Part shown: piece after piece, positions 1-13,100 of the stretch
How positions within the stretch are numbered: the stretch's first letter is position 1
How the letters are laid out: each line of letters starts with the position of its first letter
Assembly: GCA_002110485.1 (NCBI GenBank)
Contig: MOWL01000088.1
Coordinates: 1,736,001 to 1,800,000, forward strand
Source: Emergomyces orientalis
Lineage: Eukaryota > Ascomycota > Eurotiomycetes > Onygenales > Ajellomycetaceae
DNA length: 64,000 bases
Direction: 5' to 3'
Notes under the pieces: generated by a model
The model's input: only the letters and a program-made list of their open reading frames with translations
What the model was told of the DNA's origin: nothing
The model's database searches: none
Position numbers and translations under genes: made by a program

Positions 1-3000
1 AGCCGACACTACGAGACCTATAGTGTCGAGCCGGTACAAGGACGGCTTGATGGGTTTCTAATGAAGTTGCAAGATCAGCTGGCGTAAAGTCGCGCAAGTT
101 GGGAGCGGCCATGTCAGCGCCGGACAGGCGAAGGCGATGGACAATGTGAATATGGCCACTCAAAGCCGCTAGATGCAGAGGCGAGTTGCCGTTATTATCT
201 TGTACGTTCGGGTTCGCACCCCTGGCAAGCAGTCCAGCAACAAATCTAGTTAACCCGAGAGATGACGCATAGTGAAGAAGGGTCTGTCCTGAGGGAGATC
301 GGCGATTAAAGCGTGGTGACCTAGGGCTGTCATCCAAATCCATGAACTCGAGATAGACAAGCATCTTTGCATCTAAATCATTTAGGTTTGCTTGTGAATT
401 CGGATTTCCATGACCTTGCTGCCCACTGCCTTGGAAACTGCCCTGCAAATTCCACATATTGCTTGACCCCCCACCCATGATTTGCTGGGCGGTTTGGAAC
501 GCGTCTGTGGGGTTTCTTAGCTTTTGGCCTAAAATACCAAGTGCGACGCGGTACATCTGGAGCTCCCGATCATCCACGTAGCGGAAGAATATCGGTTGTT
601 TCGGCATTATGGGCTGGGTGGACGGTTGGACCTGTCCGAATGTTGGGTGCTCATGCTTAAACACGACAGGCACAGTGCCGGGTTGCAAAGCAGGCGGAGT
701 AAGACAATTCAAACATTTATCGCCCCAAAATGTCGTTGTTGTTGCCAGTGTATCGCCAAATACAACTTCCATTCCAGGATAGAAACCGCTTCCCAGCAAT
801 GTTACTTCACTTCCACCGGTAGTTGAGCCCTCAGACGGGACAAGCTTGTGGATCATGGTGGGCAGCCGATTTGGAGGGTTGGGCGGAGGAATACTCCACA
901 TTTGATTCGACATGACAGGACCAGCTGGGGGGTTCGTGGGACTTTGGAAATGGTGGCCAGTGCCGGGGCTTCCAGGCCGACTTGTTTGGGCAGAATTTGG
1001 GGCAGATATCAACTGTTGCTGGGGAGGGTTGTCAGACGACCGAGGCCGGTCGAGGGGGCTGAAAAAGGTCATATCATTGTGATTTGGTGTAGGTGGGCCG
1101 TTTCCGAATTGTGGCGTCATCGATGCAGGTATCACAAACGGTCTCTCTGTTTGTCCACTGAAAGGTTGCTTTCTGGAGGCTTGGGAGCTCTGTTTATTTG
1201 TAGTAGGGTTTGCTGCCGCAACTGCGTTGCGGGAGCTCTCCACCTTTGTCATTGTTAGCCCTGCAGGAAGTTTACCTGAGCCGCTTTGTTTACGTCGCTT
1301 GCTGGAGGGTCCTTGAAAGTCGGTTGGTGAAGCTTGTCTCGAAAGGTTTCGAGGCGGGAACGCAGGAGGGGGGTTCGACTGCGTGTTTTGAGGTGTGCTC
1401 GAAGCATCCCGAGAAACGGGGAATTGATTGTTTCGTAATGCTTGCAAATCTGTTGCCGAGTGAGACAGCCGGAAAGGAGGTTGAGCTACCAACGAGGCAG
1501 CCATGTTCGGGTTGGCGCTCGCTGGGAAAACCCCCGCACCAGGAAGTTGATGTCCCCCAGGCAGTGTTGAAGTCTGTGGAATGGAATTGGCAGGCGCGTG
1601 GGTTTTATGGTCATCTGTAATCATGATAGAGTTTGTTATTGCTTGAGATACAGTATTGCCGAGGTGATCTTTGACGGTAAAAATAACCCTATAATATATC
1701 GATTAGCAATCGCAAGTAGAGTAGAGTAAAATGATACGTACTGAAATCCGAGCTTCTCATTCTGGTGTCGGCAATAACAGGCGATCCGCATAGGCAGTTC
1801 GACTTGCATCGCGCCAGGAGGTGCAATTGCAGTAGGAGATTCAGTGCTTCCTGCAACGGTTCTGGTGGGCTCTACCCAATCCTTCATCTCCGTTGTGTTG
1901 AATACGATGACTCGTTTTTCTTCATCCTTTTGGAATAACTCGTCTTCCTCCGGCTTCCGCTGTTTTTTGCGGGATGCCCGCTTCCGTTCTCGCTGAATGC
2001 ACCCAGAACATATCTTCACATCACCGCCTTCTAACGGGGTCTCTTCCTTAGGCTGACCTTCTTTCTTAGAACCTGACTCCATAGGAGTGTGTTGGGGTTC
2101 TTCCCCTCGTGCTCGAGCATATGCACGTTCAAGCTTCTTTTTATCCTGCATAGCACTGGTACAAACTACGCTCGTACGTAGTTCAAGGATCTCTGCTGAG
2201 CGACCAGTGTTTGGTTTGGCGAGGAATTTTGGCTTGGAGATGGCATGACTGGGGAGTCGCAATTTTTTAACACCGGGTGGTAAAGGGCATAACGTAAATT
2301 TAATCGGAATTTGAGTTTCCACTCGCGACTTCAAAGACGTTGGGTGAACAATCAACTGTGGTTGACAATAGTTCCCCTGGCCCATGCTCGCATGGAACAC
2401 GGCGGTGGCACCATTGGCGGGGAATTGGGGAGCAGAAGGATGTGTCATCGGATCGAAGTTGAGTGCATTCACTCTGAAATTTAGACTTGGCGAGAGAGTA
2501 GAGCTTAGAGGAGAGGCGCTACCGTTCATGTTAATGCTTCCAAATGTTTCTTCTAGTTCTGAACCTGGCGACTGATGCTCCCACTGGCTCGAACTAGATC
2601 GACCTTTGGCAGGAAATGTTGGAGGTTTTGACGCATCCGATGACCCTCGGAAGTAAAAAGGGTTGGCTGAGGTAGGAATATTCTGGGAAGGGAGATGTGA
2701 GCATCTTGGATATATTAAGCGAAGGGAAATGGCTGCTCAACTTACAGATGACGGTGAATTAGATTCCATGACTTGATGTATTGTATTTGATGGGCCTCGA
2801 TACATCTTTTTAGGCTGTTGAGATTCGATATTGGTTTCCGGGGTAATCTCCATCTTGAGCGGGCTTGGACTGCTCGCGGCACTATCAAAGTCGAACGCGG
2901 AACTCATAGCCTTATTGCTAGTTTCTAGGTCGGTATCGAGTATATAATCGCCATTAAAAGATGGTGTGCCATTAGTTTGTTCAAATAGGGGCGAATCTCC

Positions 3001-3471
3001 CACGATGAAGTCGTCCAAGCTCGGCCACCCAGGTGTAGAAAACCGTTCGCCTGTTCTGCTATTCTGACTAAAAACAGCAGAATTATTAGACGTCAGAGAA
3101 CCGTTCCGTAAATGTCCAGGAGGTGAATCAGCCGAAGAGCTATGACTCGAATCTTCCGGGGAAACTGAACGGGTGTCAGATAATGGTGAATGGGTTTCCG
3201 CGAACTTTGCTGAGGAGGAGCTTTGATGTTCTCCTTTCATTAACTTTGCTGGGGACAAGCATGAGGCTGAGTTAGACGCTTGAGTAGCCGTTGAAGGCCG
3301 CAAGAAGAGATCATCGAAACCATCCGCTCCATTTGACGCTGACGATTCCAACACAGCAGGGTCAAAACAGTTCATATCCCCATCACCATAGGGATTTTCC
3401 ATTTCGCCGTCAACAATGACTGGTTCGATATGTGGAAATACAGGCGAGGAGGGGTTGCTGGGCGGCCACAT
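1..3471 (-). CDS. mga2: Mga2/Spt23-like IPT/TIG and ankyrin transcription factor (C-terminus cut by window edge)
   Basis: Exons 3471-2746, 2682-1742 and 1688 to beyond position 1 read continuously for about 1118 residues. A conserved N-terminal block (about residues 360-510, including KFTLCPLPPGVKKL, a basic RERKRASRKKQRK stretch and KRVIVFNTTEMKDW) matches the presumed DNA-binding region of Mga2/Spt23 proteins. An IPT/TIG fold follows at about 838-908 (GGSEVTLLGSGFYPGMEVVFG), then ankyrin repeats at about 1020-1100 (SGQTLLHYASSLGLTRFV, GNSPLHLAALSGH). In yeast these factors are ER-anchored by a C-terminal membrane segment, released by proteasomal processing, and control fatty-acid desaturase and hypoxia genes. 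The anchor would lie left of the window and is not seen. The open frame extends upstream to 3654 but begins there with GTG; the first ATG is at 3471. Both introns are short (63 and 53 nt) with clean consensus. Confidence 0.93.
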
Positions 3472-5080
3472 TGCACCCTGGCGTCCTCGTTTCGCACAAA
3501 ACTGTATAAGAGAAAAGGGGTTTCGTGGTCGAGGTGTATATTTGGGGTTGATAATCAAGAAGATTGGAGAGGGGTGGCGGGTGTGGTGAAAGGTCTCGAT
3601 TAGGCCGAGGTCGTCGTCTGGCGATGTGATAAGAACTCCTACCCTACTGTCCACAACGGAATCGCAGACGAAACGCTTCGCAAGGAATAATCAATAGCGG
3701 CAAATATGAAAATTGAGGGCACAGGAGGGAATTGAAACAACGTCCAGAGAAAGTTCGTGAGAGCTTGAACAGAGAGCCAGCCGGAACCTCTCCACCAGGT
3801 GGCAGCGGCCACAGCGGTGATTGTGACTACTCGCAGCTCACAAAAACGGTAGATTCAGCAGTGACCTGACAAAGGCCATGACTCCCTCGCGACAGAGATG
3901 GGGATGACTTCGGGGTAGGACGGCGAGAATGGGGAATGGAGAACGGAGACAGCAGCTGGTTGACGGTAAGGGAGGCTTGTTGAGATGGAGAAGAAACGGA
4001 CTTCGGCGCTAGTCCTGATTGGGATTTGCGGCAGAACCGCCCACCTTTACCAAGGCCATTTCAGCGCCACGATGGGCTTTTCATAACAAACAAATGGCCT
4101 TGGAAAATACACAGGTCATGCATCATAACATATATGATATACAATTATGGCTGCTATTAATCTATGAGCCTCAAAAAATTTTGTGTTCTTTATTCCCTGG
4201 CTGCTGCTAAAATATGGGTAAGTTGGTTGACATTTGACTCGATACAGGGAATGGCTCTAACGGCCAGGAACACTGAAACAAGACATCGAAATGATTGTAA
4301 TAATGGATGGATGCTGTGTCCCCTCAATCTTTTATTATTATCCCCTGTTGTTCAACGAGGCGAGCTCTGAAATTCGGCTCATACAGCGACAGTTCTGGAC
4401 CGAAAATGGAACCCCAAAGAATGGCAAACATAACGCCATAACTAACGCATCTGCCTGTTCTTGAAAACCTAACTTCTTTAGGCACTAGTTTTTGTCAGGA
4501 TGTTTAACTGACGACATGCTGCTTTTAGCGTTTTTGCTCTGTGGGTTTTCTGGGGAAAAGCTCTGGTCTGTAGCAACTTTTTGACAGGCCATTTTGGCTG
4601 CGCCGATACGGAACAGATATTCTTTTCTATGGAGTACAAAGGACTTGAATTTTTTCCAACGAAAGCCAATGTTTGGTGGCGCGACATGTTTGGGGGACAT
4701 GTTTTTATGCGAGGACTCTTCTTTGAAACGACAAGATGGCCAAGGAAGCCAAGCGTTGCGGCAGATGTTGAAGCACGACCACCTTGTTACAAAGCTGATT
4801 GACGATTCATCGTATGAGAATTGCATGTGTTGGCAAAGTGATATGAACAACAATACTGAGGGCCATGGCCTGTTGTTTCCGGTTCCAAAATCTCATGGCT
4901 TTTCACTCGCTGAGTGCAAAGTGGTAATCATCCAGCATCGGGTCTGTGATCACTCACATGCTCCATGGTATTTGAGAATGCGCCACCAGTGCATAAGTTA
5001 TTAAAATTAATATTTATTCTATATGCTGACATGCTCAGAAATATGAATTTCCTTCGTTGAAACGAGCGAACGAAAACAGT
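3472..5080. other. Intergenic region between divergent flanks; no supported gene
   Basis: This holds the upstream region of the mga2-like gene and the 3' side of the rhodopsin-domain gene. Short open frames exist on both strands (for example 4485-5004), but they overlap one another, have no splice-extended partner and show no recognisable motif. GA/CT-rich sequence around 3900-4000 is consistent with promoter or 5' UTR of the mga2-like gene. Confidence 0.6.
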
Positions 5081-6552
5081 TCAACTGGGAGGCCTGCCTC
5101 TATCTATATTATTCGCCGGGGCTTCTTCCTCCGAAATCGCTCCAGTTCCTATGATTCCACCCTCGTCCATGGCTGATTCTCCACCCTCCTCTTCATCTCT
5201 CGACTTTTTTTGGTAAGATTGCATGCCATGTTCCTGGCCGATTGCTCCTCGAGACTCGTGGGATGCGAACCATCCTGATAGAAAAGGGGTATTTCGTTTG
5301 GAGTCGCCTCCGAGAGCAAAAGTGCTGCTTGAGAATATACGCGGGAACATTCGAGCTGCCAGTGGCCGTAGGGTGGGAAGAGAACAACATATTATTGCGA
5401 CATTGCATTCGATCGCTGACCAGGTAGCCGCCGCCGCATTGTCTCCTGAATAGTATTCGAGTTAGCTCGGAACTAGTGTTCTGGTGTCTAATGTATGCGG
5501 ATAATACTTACGCACTATGTCATCCGCCCTCGCCACTTGGCGTAGGCTCTTAAGACGAAGGCCGCTTGTGACGCAAACACTGACGATGGGACCTGAATTA
5601 GCCAACTGAGGAAGAAAGAAAATGGTGAAAATGGAGAAAGGAGAACATACAATCCCCCAAGAGCAAAAACCAACACGAGAGCGATTCTCTGCTTTTTAGG
5701 AAGATTTAGCCTGGTGAGAATCGGCATGGGCATCGCAAGCAGGATGACATCCGTAACGATGTGCACGATCGCAGTGGACAGCCAGAGTCCATCCCTACTC
5801 ATGCAGTTGCCTTCTACCGTGCCATCCCAGAACTTCTTCACTGGGATGCAGGTGAGAAATGATCCTAGAACCACCCACAGGCCGTATAGGGCAGTGAAAA
5901 TGAGGGCACCATAGCAGGCTATACGTATTCGACTTCCTGGGAAGATTCTGTAGTACTGCAAGCTGATCGAAGCTTTGGTGCATAAGAGGCTAGTGTTATA
6001 CATTGGGACAGAAACCCAGAGAAGCTGTAGATTCAACCCGTTACTTCAAGTGAGCAAGACGCAAAACATTATCATCTCTGAGAACTTACTATCACCTGTT
6101 TCTTGAACGTCTCAGGCGAGATTTCACTCCTATTACCACCGAGCGCGGATTTCCATTCTATTTGTCGTTAGTATTTTCTCTCCTATGTTCCGAAGCCCCC
6201 TTTGCCGGGGTTAAACGGAAATGCGTTTCGTTCAGGTGAATTTTCAAATTACTCACCGCCAATGAACAATCCCATGAATGCAAAGGAGAATATCTGGTTA
6301 CGCTTGTCAGCAAGCTGTTTCCGTCCATCCCAAACCCCCACCCAGATCCAATCAATGACATACCAGTGATACTAAGCACGTCCAATCGTCAGCGCCGATA
6401 TTTTTCACCAACGCTCCCCTTGTATAGAGACGGGCGGCTACAAAGAATGCCGCCAGCGACGTGACGGTAATGCTGATAGCTAAGGCACTATCGCCTCTGC
6501 CCTCTGACTCCTCGCTCAGACGAATATGCGTTGCCCCATTGGATGTTTCCAT
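5081..6552 (-). CDS. Fungal rhodopsin-domain (PTH11-like) seven-helix membrane protein
   Basis: Six exons (6552-6364, 6293-6257, 6157-6090, 6024-5651, 5579-5512, 5445-5081) give 366 aa and close exactly. Family signposts appear in order: TM1, then GADDW at about residue 53-57, a 37-nt exon encoding TM2 (IFSFAFMGLFIG), FKKQ, YNTSLLCTKASISLQYYRIF, SFLTCIPVKKFWD, LPKKQRIALVLVFALGGFV, CVTSGLRLKSLRQVARADD, and WSAIECNVAIICCSLPTLRP, then a Ser/Glu-rich cytosolic tail. These match the fungal rhodopsin-like domain found in many Pezizomycotina plasma-membrane proteins; some, such as Pth11, are receptors, but no ligand can be deduced here. The exon 5 acceptor at 5580-5581 was chosen because only it restores FALGGFVCVTS; two upstream AGs break the frame or the motif. 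The open frame begins at TTG (6564), so the ATG at 6552 is used. Confidence 0.88.
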
Positions 6553-8203
6553 CTCCACTTCCAACTTTCGAATTCATTCGTCGCAGTGAGTGCTGTGACG
6601 ATGACATCTGAAATGTGTGTGGATCTCCCTAATAGCGAGAGATAGATATCCACGTCTCCAAGGATTGTAAAAAGTGGCCGTTCAGCTTCGGGTGGAATAA
6701 ACTGCGGGGGACGTTTAAGATATATATATATATATGTATATATATATGTATACTTTTATGAAGAATAAATGACTATGAACGCCCTGGATCGCTACCAAAA
6801 TATGAAGAGGCAACAAGCCTTAACTCTAATAAAAGTCCCGAAATACAAATCTATCCCGATTGGAGGCAGGGAGGTTCCTGGATCTACAAGTTCCGGGTAG
6901 CACTCTATGAGGCGACGACATGCGCTCCTGGCTCTTTGAATGGACGAGAAGTTACTGGAACCCGCAAGAGTTTGGGTGAAACTGCTGGAAAAACATGGTT
7001 ATTATCTCTAGCTAAACTGTCATTTTCATTCCCGTAAGCGAGGTTTCGCTGGCAATTTTTTTTTTCTTTTTTTTTTTCCTTCTGAGGGTCCAGGGGGCAA
7101 AATCTGGTCTGATTGGGCTCAGGCTCCGAAACCTTCGACATTCAAATGTTAATATACCATAGCATAATCGGTACGTAGGTCAAGAACGGCAATCCCATCC
7201 ACAGGACCATAGATATCAATTAGTTATACTCTAATCTATATCAATATTATTGGATGAAATTCAGGCCCCTGGGTGATGACCGGTTTTCGAGAACTTTGAT
7301 TGATAAAAAAGCAATCATGCATGTTCCTCAACGCCACAGCCGTACCGCTCCATCTCGGGTCTCTTCCGGAAAAATAAAATAAAATACCAGTACCTAGGTA
7401 GCAGGCAGACAAGTGATGGTCATCCTTTTAGAACAGTTTGCCTTAACAGTCGTGGGTGATGTCAAAAGGAGATGCTTAACAATAATATCTGCTGCGGTTA
7501 AAACTAAGCCCGAACTTTCACCGGGGGTGGCTTCAATCCTCGCATTGGGGACATACTTGGCTATCTCAGTGGAGAACAGAAACTTTGGAACTGCAACTTG
7601 TGCTTCCAGAAGAGACGAGCAGGTGAACATGATGCAAAACAAGCTGAATGGCTCTAATTTTCAGCCATGATTGACTTCACTCCATTTAAAGTACTCCGTA
7701 CACTCACACTAGTAACTACTAGTAGTATAGTATACTTGCCACGCGTGCGATATACATTACTAATACATTCTCACATGTTAGGTTATTAGATTTGTATCAG
7801 ACGTTAGACATTATGCGTCAGGTTAGAGCGGGTTAGTTAAGAGTAAGACCTGAGAAATATATGAACAATTCATCATCATCATCACAGATGCAGAGGTGAT
7901 ATGCAAAGCGCTGTGTGAGACATGACGAGTGTATGTAGTCGTGATGTATCCTGGGCCTCGCTGAAATTTTTTTCCGGCCGACAAGTTGAATTTGCGCCCC
8001 CTCCATCCGCTCAGCTGCAACCCCGCTTCCACCAACCCCGCGATCCCTCACACAAACACCACGAAACTCAACAACCTCCTTGAGTCCTACGGTCACTATC
8101 AATCTTCATCCGATCCATCTACAGACGAAATAATCTAAACATCCCCCTTCACGCATTCATAGACTTGCCGGCCTACAGGCTACCTCATCAGATACTCGCA
8201 ACA
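6553..8203. other. Intergenic region with a TA microsatellite
   Basis: About 1.65 kb between two divergently transcribed genes. It contains the TA/TG microsatellite at 6721-6753 and a pyrimidine-rich tract at 7060-7082. The 7413-7670 frame (+) and the reverse-strand frames around 7833-8102 have no homology that I recognise and no splicing context. The last 150 bases before 8204 form the likely core promoter and leader of the cyclophilin gene. Confidence 0.55.
6721..6753. repeat. TA-rich microsatellite
   Basis: Alternating TA with two interspersed TG steps over about 33 bases. Likely length-variable; no function inferred. Confidence 0.8.
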
Positions 8204-9582
8204 ATGACTGCCCCTCGCAACCCCGCCAACCCCGTGGTCTTCTTCGACATGACACTTGGAGGTATGTGCATAGATTGCAATCCGCATCAGCAAAGTTTTG
8301 ATGATATTTTCCCTTTTTCATTTTTCTCCCAGCTATTACGCACATGCAAATGAAGACGAAGAAGAAAAGGGGAGAGACCAATGTTTGTTCTGCGTGCTAC
8401 GAGTATACATTCTCTGTTTTCGGAATCAGAAAAGCCACAACGTTTCTGGCCCACTGAAATTGAAATCATACCACTGTACATTGCTCCCATGTGCAATATC
8501 TATTTGTTACTATGAGGCAGTTTATACCATTTTGTTTCTGCTTTTTTGGTGCTACATTGCGCTCTGGGTGTTCGGACTTCACCAGTGCCTTGCCCCGCAC
8601 TCTCTTTCTTGTTTAGAACACCTCATCCAACGAAATAACATGCCCAATGCTGACCATTCCCTCTAGGAGAACCACTTGGCCGTATCAAGATGGAGCTATT
8701 CGCAGACGTTACGCCCAAGACGGCAGAGAACTTCCGCCAGTTCTGCACTGGCGAAGCCAAAAATGCCAAGGGCCAACCACATGGCTACAAGGGCTCCAAA
8801 TTTCATCGAGTGGTATGTACACCTCAGTCTTTCTCCCCCCAGTTTCCTTTTTCTAGGCTATGCATATATCTAGAAATCTTGAATATCTTTGTGCACATTC
8901 TCGAATTCCTTTTTGAGTTTCGGATTTTCTTTCTTGCCACCATGTCCCAACTCTCGGGGGTGTGGGCATCGTCCGGTGACCCCTCGACCCCTCGACCAAC
9001 CCCCTGTAGACCCTGGTAGTTGGATAATTTGTTTGCTTTAAGTGTTGCTGCGTTTTGGTTGATCCTTTAAATCGTTCGTCTAACTTATAGTTTCATAGAT
9101 CAAAGACTTTATGATCCAAGGTGGCGACTTCATCAACGGCGATGGTACTGGTAGCGCAACCATCTACGGTACTGGCAAGTTTGCCGATGAAAACTTTAAA
9201 ATCTCCCATGACGGACCAGGCCTTTTGAGCATGGCTGTAAGTCAAACCAACTTTTTCCCCCCTTCTTTTTTTTGTCTCTTCATATATATATCTACACCAA
9301 CATATATAGCCCAAACGCCAGCAGCTCGGTCACCAAATTAGACCAAAATCTTACTAACTTCGTCGTCCGTTTTCTATTTCGTTATCTTAGAACTCCGGCC
9401 CAAACACTAATGGCTGCCAATTCTTCATCACCACAACCGCCACACAATTTCTCAACAACAAGCATGTTGTCTTCGGTCAGGTCATTGATGGCATGGATGT
9501 TGTGCGTATGATTGAGAATACCCGCACGACGAGAGACAAGCCGAACCAGGATGTGACTATTGCGCAGTGTGGGCAGCTTTAA
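8204..9582 (+). CDS. cyp3: Cyclophilin H type peptidyl-prolyl cis-trans isomerase
   Basis: Four exons (8204-8261, 8667-8812, 9099-9236, 9391-9582) encode 177 aa, the usual length of cyclophilin H. The single cyclophilin domain spans the whole protein: GRIKMELFADVTPKTAENFR, FCTGE, YKGSKFHRVIKDFMIQGGDF, NGDGTGSATIYG, FADENFKISHDGPGLLSMAN, GPNTNGCQFFITT and KHVVFGQVIDGMDVV. The catalytic FHR...Q segment is intact. The YGTGKFADENF type and short N-terminus fit the U4/U6-U5 tri-snRNP-associated isomerase, so a nuclear splicing role is inferred from the family. At the site of the cyclosporin-binding tryptophan of CypA the protein has Phe134 (ATQFLNNKHVVFG). Introns are long for this window (405, 286 and 154 nt). 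The symbol follows Neurospora/Aspergillus usage. Confidence 0.95.
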
Positions 9583-10054
9583 ATGGCTGATAAAATGTCA
9601 TACTATTGCGAGTGGAGAAGTAACAAAGGCGATGAGACGATCAGACGATGAGACGGGATGAGATGGGATGAGATGGAATGGACTGGAGGAGGGAAATAGC
9701 AAGAAATCAAAATTTGTGTTTTTAAATATGAAATCCGAATACAGAGCATGGGATATCCAGCCTTGGAAAAAGCGGGTTACCTGTACTTTCATTTACCATG
9801 AATGGAATAGTAGAAAGTATTAAAGTAAACTGATCCAGCAACCCCGTCACATTCTACCTCATAGAAAAACTGCCCAGTTATGGAATCGAGAGAAATGTGA
9901 ACGAAAAGTTTAAAAAAAAGGTTAACATAATAAATGATATCTTCCAAGGATTTTGTTTCAAACAACCTTTGGACACAAAACAAAACGTGCTTTAAAGTAG
10001 AGAGGTAACTGGTTATAATATCCGACCTGTTCAGAAACAATTCAAACCCATTTC

Positions 10055-10085
<31 letters not shown>

Positions 10086-10136
10086 AAACAAGATAGAGAA
10101 AAACACACAGCTAAATATTTCTATCACAATGTAAAA
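9583..10136. other. Convergent 3' intergenic region with A28 tract
   Basis: Shared 3' flank of the cyclophilin gene (+) and the alanyl-tRNA synthetase gene (-). Contains purine-rich tandem GATGAGA-type repeats near 9640-9680 and an A28 homopolymer at 10055-10082. No coding potential seen. Confidence 0.7.
10055..10082. repeat. A28 homopolymer
   Basis: Uninterrupted run of 28 adenines in the convergent 3' spacer. On the minus strand it is a poly-T just downstream of the alanyl-tRNA synthetase stop codon. Its length should be treated as approximate. Confidence 0.8.
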
Positions 10137-13100
10137 TCAAAGTTTGAACTTCCCCAAATACTCTGTAGCTGCCTTGAGAGCCTCATCCAGCTTCTCAGCC
10201 TCCGTTCCATTTCCGATGGAGATGGGCGCTTTGCCTCCCGCACGCCCACCCACAATGCTCGACACGGTATTGGCCCAGTCGTTAGGTGATGCGCCTTGCT
10301 CACTCAGATTCTGCAAAGTTGAGTTAAATCCGTTAGCATAAAACTCATGATAATACAATAAAAGGGGTTGTTGCGATTTCCAAAAAAAAAAGAAAAAAAA
10401 GAGGATTCTTTGAAGTTGAAAAACATACTTGCGCAACATGGCACCCATGCACAACCTTGCCAGCCTCCTTGTCTGCCGCAAACACATAAATCGACTTATC
10501 TTGCATCTTGGTCTTGACGAAATTCAACGAATCGCTAACGGCCTTGGGGTTCGCTGAGATTGGCAGTTGCAACACAAGGTGTGGTGCATCCTTATTCTCG
10601 GGCGCTTGGAAATATCCCGTAATCGCATCCAGTGCCTTTTTCGACTCAAGCTTCTGCGCCGCTTTCTGGCCTTCAAGCACCTTCTTATGGATCTGGGTGA
10701 ACAGTTCACGGAACTGCGCCTTCTCAACGGCAGATATTGTCAGCTGGTTTAAGTCCACCTGCAGCAATTTGGCCTCTATCTCCTTCTGTGGGCCAAGTTC
10801 CATCTTCTCGAAGCGCCGTAGGCGTTCGCCGAATTCCTTCGCGATGCGCTGGACCTCGTGGGCATCTTCACCTGTAACGGCAATGATGCGACGGATACCC
10901 TTGGCGATCCCGCTCTCTTCGAGGATGACGAGGTCTTTGATATCCCCCGTCTTCTGCACGTGGGTGCCGCCGCAGAATTCGATACTGATGTCCTTCCAGC
11001 GTGGGTCGTGGACGTTTTGTAGAATCTCTTCGAGTTCGACGCCGACGGAGACGACGCGGACAGGGTCTGGGTAAGTTTCGCCGAAAACAGCGCGGACACC
11101 GGAGATCTCGCGGGCGGTGGCGAGGGGGACATCCTTGGCGTATACGGCGCAGTTTTGGCGGATGTAGTCGGTAGATATCCGTTCGATCTTTTCGAGGTCG
11201 GAGTCTGAGACGGCAGATTTGTGAGAGAAGTCGAAACGTAGCTTCTCTGCGGCGACAAGGGAGCCTTTTTGCTCGACACCGTCACCGAGAATTTGGCGAA
11301 GGGCGAAGTTGAGGATGTGGGTTCCTGTGTGGTTGTTTCGGATGGGCCATCTGCGAAGCTCGTCATATTCGGCAATGACGGAGTCATTGATATTGAAAGA
11401 ACCGTATTTCATGAAGCCTGTGTGAAGTATGTATCCTCCGTATACCTGGACATCTTCAACAGCAAGTTCTGCCTTGCCATCGATAATGATCTTTCCAGTA
11501 TCGTTCTCCTGGCCACCTTGTTCCGCGTAGAAGTTGGTGCGGTCGAGGATAATACCAAATTGCTCGCCCTCTGGGATATCTTTGGTCGAGTCGACAAACT
11601 TCTTGTTATGATAAATCGCCTTAATCCGGGAAGTTATGTTGCCTCTGCCAAATTTCGCATCATCATTTGTTTTGGGGACGTCGTCCATGGTCTCGAGGCG
11701 GCCAAGGTCATGAACGGTCAGCTTTACTACATCGGCAGTCAGCTTTCCTTGGCCTCTGCTGGCCTCCTTGGCCTTTAACCGAGCCTCTTCGAATTCATTA
11801 TTATCAATAGTCAACCCTCGTTCCTCAGCCATGAGCTGCGTCAAATCCACGGGGAAACCAAATGTATCGTAAAGTCGCCACACATCCGCTCCATGTAGTT
11901 TGCCGAGGCCCTTTTGCTTAGCCTGCAGGGCATACTCTTCAAAGAGGCGCTCCCCACGGTCCAATGTCTTGGCGAAGGAGATCTCCTCCTCGTCTAAAAT
12001 CTCCATCACGTCCGTCTGCTTCCGTTTGATTTCAGGAAACATATCGCCCATCTGCTCGACCAGTGTAGGGACAATTTTCGAGAAGAACCCGCCTATTTCG
12101 ACATTTAGATATTTGCGCGCATATCGAGCACCTCTCCGGAGAACTCGTCGCACCACATAACCCCGACCTTCATTGTTTGGGGAAGCTCCATCAGATATCG
12201 CAAAGGTTAGGGTTCTAATATGGTCAGCAACAACGCGGTACGCAGTATCGATTCCGTCGGTGTCCTCGTCATGGAATTTGCCAGTATATGGTCGGCAGCC
12301 TGTAATCTCACTGATCTTTTCGAAAAGAGGGGTAAAGACATCCGTGTCATAGTTTGACGATTTATTCTGGAGAATTGAAACCAGGCGTTCGTAACCCATA
12401 CCAGTATCGATGTGTTTGTTGGGTAGGGGCCGTAGGGACCTGTCTGGTTCGCGGTTGTATTGGATGAAAACATTATTCCAGATTTCCAAAACATTTGGAT
12501 CATCTTGGTTCACGAGGTGGGAGGCATTGCGACCTCCGATTCTATCATAGTGGATTTCGCTGCAGGGACCGCATGGACCTTGCTCTCCCATCTCCCAAAA
12601 ATTATCCTTCATGTCCCCTGAAAGGAGGTGATCTTCGGCAACGCCCACAGATAACCATAGTTCTTTCGCCTCCAAATCGGGGCCGATGCCTGCATCGGGA
12701 TTCCCCTCGAAGTAGGTCACGTATAGCCGATCGGGGTCAAGGCCGTAGACTTTGGTAAGAAGATCCCATGAGTAACTGATAGCTTCCTTCTTGAAGTAGT
12801 CTCCAAAACTCCAGTTACCCAGCATTTCGAAAAACGTCTGCAAAATAGAACGTATCAGTATCGCCACAAATAATAAATCCTTGCACATTATTCAGCATAA
12901 ACTCACATGGTGATAACTGTCCTTCCCAACATCGTCAAGGTCCTATAGAACGCCTGTCAGTATGACTCTGTGTATGATAACAATAGTCCTCATGTAATCA
13001 AGCACCTACATTATGTTTCCCGCCAGCACGTATACACTGTTTCCACATATTAGCAAACTATATCTCCTATGCAGCTCGAGCAAGGGGTATAAGGCACGCC

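Noticed and set aside
596..1620. Plus-strand open frames of 76-136 codons opposite the mga2-like gene
   Set aside because: They are antisense to the continuous third exon, whose TIG and ankyrin motifs are clear on the other strand.
3472..3654. 61-residue N-terminal extension of the mga2-like protein
   Set aside because: The extension begins at GTG, has no ATG, and the likely start is the ATG at 3471.
10508..12758. Long plus-strand frames (up to 188 codons)
   Set aside because: They are shadows of the alanyl-tRNA synthetase exon on the opposite strand.
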